From the NCBI GenBank assembly GCA_964424205.1, contig CAYRIF010000008.1, positions 1 to 26,723 on the forward strand: a stretch of 26,723 bases of DNA, read 5' to 3'. Each line of letters opens with the position of its first letter. Position 1 is the first letter of the stretch. Below are positions 22,983 to 26,723 of the stretch, one piece after another. This DNA comes from CAYRIF01 sp964424205 (GTDB taxonomy: Bacteria; Bacteroidota; Bacteroidia; Cytophagales; Cyclobacteriaceae). The notes beneath the pieces are model-generated. The model was given only the letters and a program-made list of their open reading frames with translations. It had not been told where the DNA came from and ran no database searches. A program made the translations under genes and the position numbers.

Positions 22983-24849
22983 ATTAGTAACTGCAATCAT
23001 TCTTATTTTTTCGTATTGTTCATTACATGCTCAAAATGGAGAAGAAAACTATTATCTTTTTCCAATCAAACCTGGCCAAAAGAATTTTCTAACTGGTACG
23101 ATGGGTGAATTACGTTCCAATCACTTTCATTCTGGCATCGACATCAAAACTGATGGTGTAGAAGGTCTTCCGGTTTTTGCTGCGGCAGATGGACATATCG
23201 CAAGAATAAAAATTGCACATGGTGGCTATGGCAATGCGCTATATATGTTGCACCCAAACGGTACTACTACAGTATATGCTCATCTGAGGGAATTTAAAGG
23301 AAAACTAGGAGACTACATCAGAAGTGCGCAATACAAAAAGGAAAGTTTCACAATAGAACTCTTCCCTTCGAAAGGTCAATTTTCGTTCAAAAAAGGAGAT
23401 ATACTTGCTTATTCAGGAAATAGTGGCTCTTCTAGCGGTGCACATTTACATTTTGAAATAAGAGATAAAAATCAAAAGGTATTGAACCCAATGTCCTATG
23501 ATTTCAATGAAATTGATGATAATATACCGCCTGCTATTCTAAAAGTTGCCATCGAACCATTGGAAATCAATGCAAGGGTAAATGATGAATTTAGGAGAAG
23601 AGAGTTTGTACCAATACAAAAAGGGAATACCCTCCAGCTCAACAAAAAAATAACCTTGACTGGTACACTTGGCTTTGAAGTTTTAACCCATGACAAACAA
23701 TCTAATAGTCGTAATAAAAACGGCGTACAGCTTATTGAATTTTACTTTGATGACCAACTAGTTTTTAAGCAGGAAATCAACATTTTCTCCTTTGCAGAAA
23801 CTCGGAATATTTTGGCGTTGATAAATTTTGAGGTAATGAAGAAAAACAGATCCAAATTCAATAAACTTTACATTGACGATGGAGGAAAGTTAAGCATCTA
23901 CAAAAAAAATGTTAATAAAGGGAAAATAACAATTAAGGATACATTAGAGCACACCGTCCAAATCAATTTGACAGACACTTATAAAAATAAAACAAGTTTG
24001 TCATTTAAAGTACAGGGCGAAAAAGAGCCTAGTCATAAAAGGGTGACTACTAAATATTCGAGTAGAAATAATATTTTGAATAATACGCTTATACTCAAAG
24101 CGCCTGTTAAAAAAGACCAAAGTCCCTACGCAACTGTCTATGCCAAAAGGATGAAATATGAATTGACACCAGCATATGTTGAAAACAATGAAGCGGTTTA
24201 TTTATGGAACTTAAAGTATGCATTGCCTGACTCTGCAGACATTTGTGACGACAAAATATATTATGATTTTGATGCGATGATTCCTTCAGGTGTAGAATTT
24301 AATTTTTATAACAAGAATTTCAACCTCTTCTTCCCTAAAAAGGCATTGTTTGACACACTTTACTTAACCTCAGGTTATAAGATGAAAGGCGAGTTAGAGG
24401 TTTTCAAAATAGGCGATGTTTCCTCACCTATCAGAAAACATATTACGGTAAATCTAAAACCTAAAGAAACGTATGCAGATAAAAAACGAACTGCCGTTTA
24501 CAGCTATCCTGGAAAGGGTTATATCGGCGGAAAGTGGAAGGGCAATGAGATTTCATTTACCACAAGAGATTGGGGAAAATATACTTTGCTAACAGATTCT
24601 AAAAAACCTACCATTAATCCAATTAAAGTCAACAAGAACGAGTTGCGCTTTGTCATTAAAGATGACCTATCGGGCATTAAAGACTATCGATTAACAATAG
24701 ATGGACACTGGGTATTAATGAAATACGACTACAAGAGAAAACTACTATGGTCTGAGAAAAAAAATGCCAAAATTCCTTTTGCAGGAAAGGTTAGGCTGGT
24801 TATTAGGGATAATGCGGGGAATAGCAAAATATATACGAGCACTTTGTAG
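22969..24849 (+). CDS. M23-family metallopeptidase, exported
   Basis: A 626-aa exported LytM/M23 peptidase that probably cuts or binds peptidoglycan cross-links. Seen: a signal peptide (1-22, ending SLHAQ), then the zinc-site residues in NHFHSGIDI (His54, Asp58), VYAHLREF with His105, and GAHLHFEIRD with His159 and His161, giving a complete HxxxD...HxH set. The sequence FSFKKGDILAYSGNSGSSSG is typical of M23. Residues about 190-626 are beta-rich and unassigned, with Ig-like character (ITLTGTLGFEVL; LVIRDNAGNSKIYT). The start is TTG at 22969-22971: a stop lies two codons upstream and no ATG fits, and this start gives the full signal peptide. It overlaps the FAH gene by 14 bp. Confidence 0.9.
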   Translation: MKSNRLVTAIILIFSYCSLHAQNGEENYYLFPIKPGQKNFLTGTMGELRSNHFHSGIDIKTDGVEGLPVFAAADGHIARIKIAHGGYGNALYMLHPNGTTTVYAHLREFKGKLGDYIRSAQYKKESFTIELFPSKGQFSFKKGDILAYSGNSGSSSGAHLHFEIRDKNQKVLNPMSYDFNEIDDNIPPAILKVAIEPLEINARVNDEFRRREFVPIQKGNTLQLNKKITLTGTLGFEVLTHDKQSNSRNKNGVQLIEFYFDDQLVFKQEINIFSFAETRNILALINFEVMKKNRSKFNKLYIDDGGKLSIYKKNVNKGKITIKDTLEHTVQINLTDTYKNKTSLSFKVQGEKEPSHKRVTTKYSSRNNILNNTLILKAPVKKDQSPYATVYAKRMKYELTPAYVENNEAVYLWNLKYALPDSADICDDKIYYDFDAMIPSGVEFNFYNKNFNLFFPKKALFDTLYLTSGYKMKGELEVFKIGDVSSPIRKHITVNLKPKETYADKKRTAVYSYPGKGYIGGKWKGNEISFTTRDWGKYTLLTDSKKPTINPIKVNKNELRFVIKDDLSGIKDYRLTIDGHWVLMKYDYKRKLLWSEKKNAKIPFAGKVRLVIRDNAGNSKIYTSTL

Positions 24850-24893
24850 TAAATTAAATAACAAGCAGACATCAACATTAAACAATAAGAATT

Positions 24894-25343
24894 ATGAAAT
24901 TAAAAGCAGGAGATAAATCACCCAATTTTGCAGGAGTAGATCAAAATGGAAACAGCATTAAGTTAGCTGATTTTAAAGGGAAGAAGTTGGTATTGTTTTT
25001 TTATCCAAAGGACAATACACCAGGCTGTACTGCCGAGGCATGTAACCTAAGAGATAATTATAGCGCACTGAAGAAACAAGGCTATGAGGTAGTGGGTATC
25101 AGCAAAGATCCAGAAAAATCACACCTGAAGTTTATTGATAAATTTGAACTACCTTATAACCTGATTGCTGATACAGATTTAAAAATTCATGAACAGTTTG
25201 GGACATGGGTGGAGAAATCAATGTACGGAAGAAAATATATGGGCACCGCTAGAACCACATTTATCATTGATGAAAAAGGAGTTATAGAAGAAGTCATCGA
25301 AAAAGTAAAAACTAAGGATCATACTGCACAAATATTAAAATAG
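24894..25343 (+). CDS. bcp: Thioredoxin-dependent thiol peroxidase (Bcp/PrxQ)
   Basis: A 149-aa atypical 2-Cys peroxiredoxin reducing H2O2 and organic hydroperoxides with thioredoxin in the cytosol. Seen: LKAGDKSPNFAGVDQNG at 3-19, VLFFYPKDNTPGCTAEACNL at 33-52 with peroxidatic Cys45 and resolving Cys50 five residues on (the PrxQ arrangement), VVGISKDPEKSHLKFIDKF at about 66-84, and GRKYMGTARTTFIIDEKG containing the conserved Arg before TTF. Length is typical. It is 44 bp after the M23 gene on the same strand. Confidence 0.95.
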   Translation: MKLKAGDKSPNFAGVDQNGNSIKLADFKGKKLVLFFYPKDNTPGCTAEACNLRDNYSALKKQGYEVVGISKDPEKSHLKFIDKFELPYNLIADTDLKIHEQFGTWVEKSMYGRKYMGTARTTFIIDEKGVIEEVIEKVKTKDHTAQILK

Positions 25344-25399
25344 AAATTATTTGGCATGATTTTCGAATCTTTTCTATCAGTAATGCTTGTGAAAGGCAA

Positions 25400-26723
25400 T
25401 TGATAAAAGTTACAAAAACATATCGTCTACTACTGATTATTCTGATTGTACTCTTACAATCGTCAAACACTTTTGCACAAAAAAACCAACAAAAGCTTCC
25501 TGAAAAGACAAGAATTTTATTTCTATTAGATGCCTCAGGAAGTATGTTAGGAAAGTGGGAAAAGACTACTCGTATTGTAGCAGCCAAAAAACTATTATCA
25601 GATTTAGTCGATTCATTGCAAGTAAATACCAAGCTAGAATTAGGACTTCGTGTCTATGGACACCAATTTCATCGGCGGTTTCAAAACTGCAAAGACACAA
25701 AGTTAGAAGTTTCGTTTAGGCAAAAGAACCATGCATCAATTAAGCAAAAATTAAGAGCGTTACAACCACAAGGAACTACCCCCCTCGCCTATTCACTTGA
25801 GCAAGCTGCCAGTGATTTTCCAGATAAAAACAATGTTAGAAATATCATCATTATTATTACCGATGGCATAGAATCATGTGATGGTGATCCATGTGCCGTG
25901 TCATTAGCTTTACAAAAGAAAAATGTATTCTTAAAACCATTTATCATCGGTATTGGGATGAACAAAAGTTTCGAAAAAAACTTCGAATGCCTCGGTAAGT
26001 TTTTTGATGCTACTGATATTCGTCAATTCAGAAAGGTATTAAACAAAGTTATCCAACAAACACTCAATGAAACAACCGTTAGTGTGGAGCTACTAGATGA
26101 ACAAAACAAACCAACAGTGTCCAATATTAATGTTTCGTTTATTAACAATATGACACATGAACCAGTGTATGATTTTGTGCATTTCAGGGATAGCCAAGGA
26201 AGACCTGATTCTGTGGAAATTGATGCTGTGCTTGGATATGACCTCATGGTGAATACACTGCCTCCTGTGGTGAAAAGGAATGTAAATATCGTACCAGGAA
26301 GACATAATGTGTTAAAAATAAAAGCACCGCAAGGAAACCTACAATTCATTCAACCAGGCTACAGTGAATACAACGGCGGTGTAAATATCATTGTTAGAAA
26401 AAATAAAAAGCACAAAACCATCAATAATCAACATATCAAAATAACCCAAAGATACTTGACAGGAATCTATGATGTTGAAATTCCTACACTACCGAGAATA
26501 TACATGAGAGGAATAAAAATAACTGCAGGTGCCACTAAAAAAATAATAATTCCTGGACCTGGCGTATTAAATATCTATGCCAGTAATGATGGTTATGGCA
26601 GTATTTATAGAATTAACAAAGATGGTCAACAGCAGTGGGTGAAAACGCTGAAAAACAATCAACTCAGGCATTCATTTCCCATCCAACCAGGAAAATACAA
26701 ACTGGTATTCAGGGCTGACAAAG
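25400..26723 (+). CDS. Exported VWA-domain protein, 3' end outside the window
   Basis: The frame is open from 25400 to the window edge (441 codons visible, no stop). A signal peptide (1-27, LLLIILIVLLQSSNTFAQ) is followed by a von Willebrand factor A domain at about 37-215: ILFLLDASGSMLGKW with the MIDAS residues Asp44, Ser46 and Ser48, then GTTPLAYSLEQA carrying the MIDAS Thr, and IIIITDGIESCDGDPC with the MIDAS Asp, so metal-dependent ligand binding should be intact. The remaining visible part is beta-rich, without a domain I recognise. No ATG precedes the signal sequence in frame; TTG at 25400 with AAAGG 3 nt upstream (25392-25396) is the best start. It begins 56 bp after bcp. Ligand and full length are unknown. 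Confidence 0.83.
   Translation, partial: MIKVTKTYRLLLIILIVLLQSSNTFAQKNQQKLPEKTRILFLLDASGSMLGKWEKTTRIVAAKKLLSDLVDSLQVNTKLELGLRVYGHQFHRRFQNCKDTKLEVSFRQKNHASIKQKLRALQPQGTTPLAYSLEQAASDFPDKNNVRNIIIIITDGIESCDGDPCAVSLALQKKNVFLKPFIIGIGMNKSFEKNFECLGKFFDATDIRQFRKVLNKVIQQTLNETTVSVELLDEQNKPTVSNINVSFINNMTHEPVYDFVHFRDSQGRPDSVEIDAVLGYDLMVNTLPPVVKRNVNIVPGRHNVLKIKAPQGNLQFIQPGYSEYNGGVNIIVRKNKKHKTINNQHIKITQRYLTGIYDVEIPTLPRIYMRGIKITAGATKKIIIPGPGVLNIYASNDGYGSIYRINKDGQQQWVKTLKNNQLRHSFPIQPGKYKLVFRADK

Noticed and set aside
25312..26349. Minus-strand frames near the right end
   Set aside because: They are opposite the continuous VWA-domain frame, which has intact MIDAS motifs and a signal peptide.

Overview
The window looks like a chromosomal segment of a Bacteroidota member (Flavobacteriia/Cytophagia/Saprospiria-like; the order cannot be fixed from this sequence). 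The evidence is AT-rich DNA, several TAnnTTTG-type -7 promoter boxes, A-rich leaders in place of strong Shine-Dalgarno sites, a type IX secretion (T9SS) C-terminal sorting domain, a PorT-like beta-barrel and a SPOR/OmpA protein. A run of exactly 100 N at 6885-6984 shows that this is a scaffold with an unresolved gap. I see no rRNA, tRNA, CRISPR array, insertion sequence or phage gene.

Layout. (1) 240-2092: arsenic-response operon arsR - GNAT acetyltransferase - DUF6428-like protein - arsC. Its putative operator wraps the promoter -7 box, and a perfect 15-bp inverted repeat lies in front of arsC. No arsenite exporter is present. (2) 2160-4350: PAPS-type sulfotransferase, a convergent four-helix membrane protein, and a lipoprotein coupled to a VOC/glyoxalase-fold protein. 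(3) 4445-8812: glycerol utilisation, glpF-glpK-glpD. The glpK/glpD junction carries a tandem duplication that includes the first 55 bp of glpD, with the N gap inside it. (4) 8833-9338: a stand-alone LEA-like repeat protein with its own promoter and terminator. (5) 9414-12248: a two-gene module of a GCS2-type glutamate-cysteine-ligase-like enzyme fused to two CBS domains, followed 3 bp later by an AstE/aspartoacylase-like M14 zinc hydrolase. (6) 12251-16899: surface polysaccharide genes (Gfo/Idh/MocA oxidoreductase, polyprenyl glycosylphosphotransferase, GT4 glycosyltransferase) on the minus strand, plus a YdcF/SanA-like protein on the plus strand. (7) 17056-20229: DUF1800-DUF1501 pair, the second with a T9SS tail. 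(8) 20477-22274: beta-barrel protein and SPOR-OmpA protein. (9) 22371-26723: FAH-family hydrolase, M23 peptidase, Bcp peroxiredoxin and a truncated exported VWA-domain protein.

How the genes work together. arsR/arsC give arsenate sensing and reduction, with accessory proteins rich in terminal cysteines. glpF/glpK/glpD take glycerol to dihydroxyacetone phosphate. The GCS2-CBS/M14 pair has the form of a make-and-break system for an amide-linked metabolite gated by a nucleotide, and I regard it as the best candidate for an undescribed system here. Much of the rest (EPS initiation, GT4, DUF1800/1501, barrel, SPOR-OmpA, M23, VWA) serves the cell envelope. Four of these envelope-related genes appear to start at TTG.
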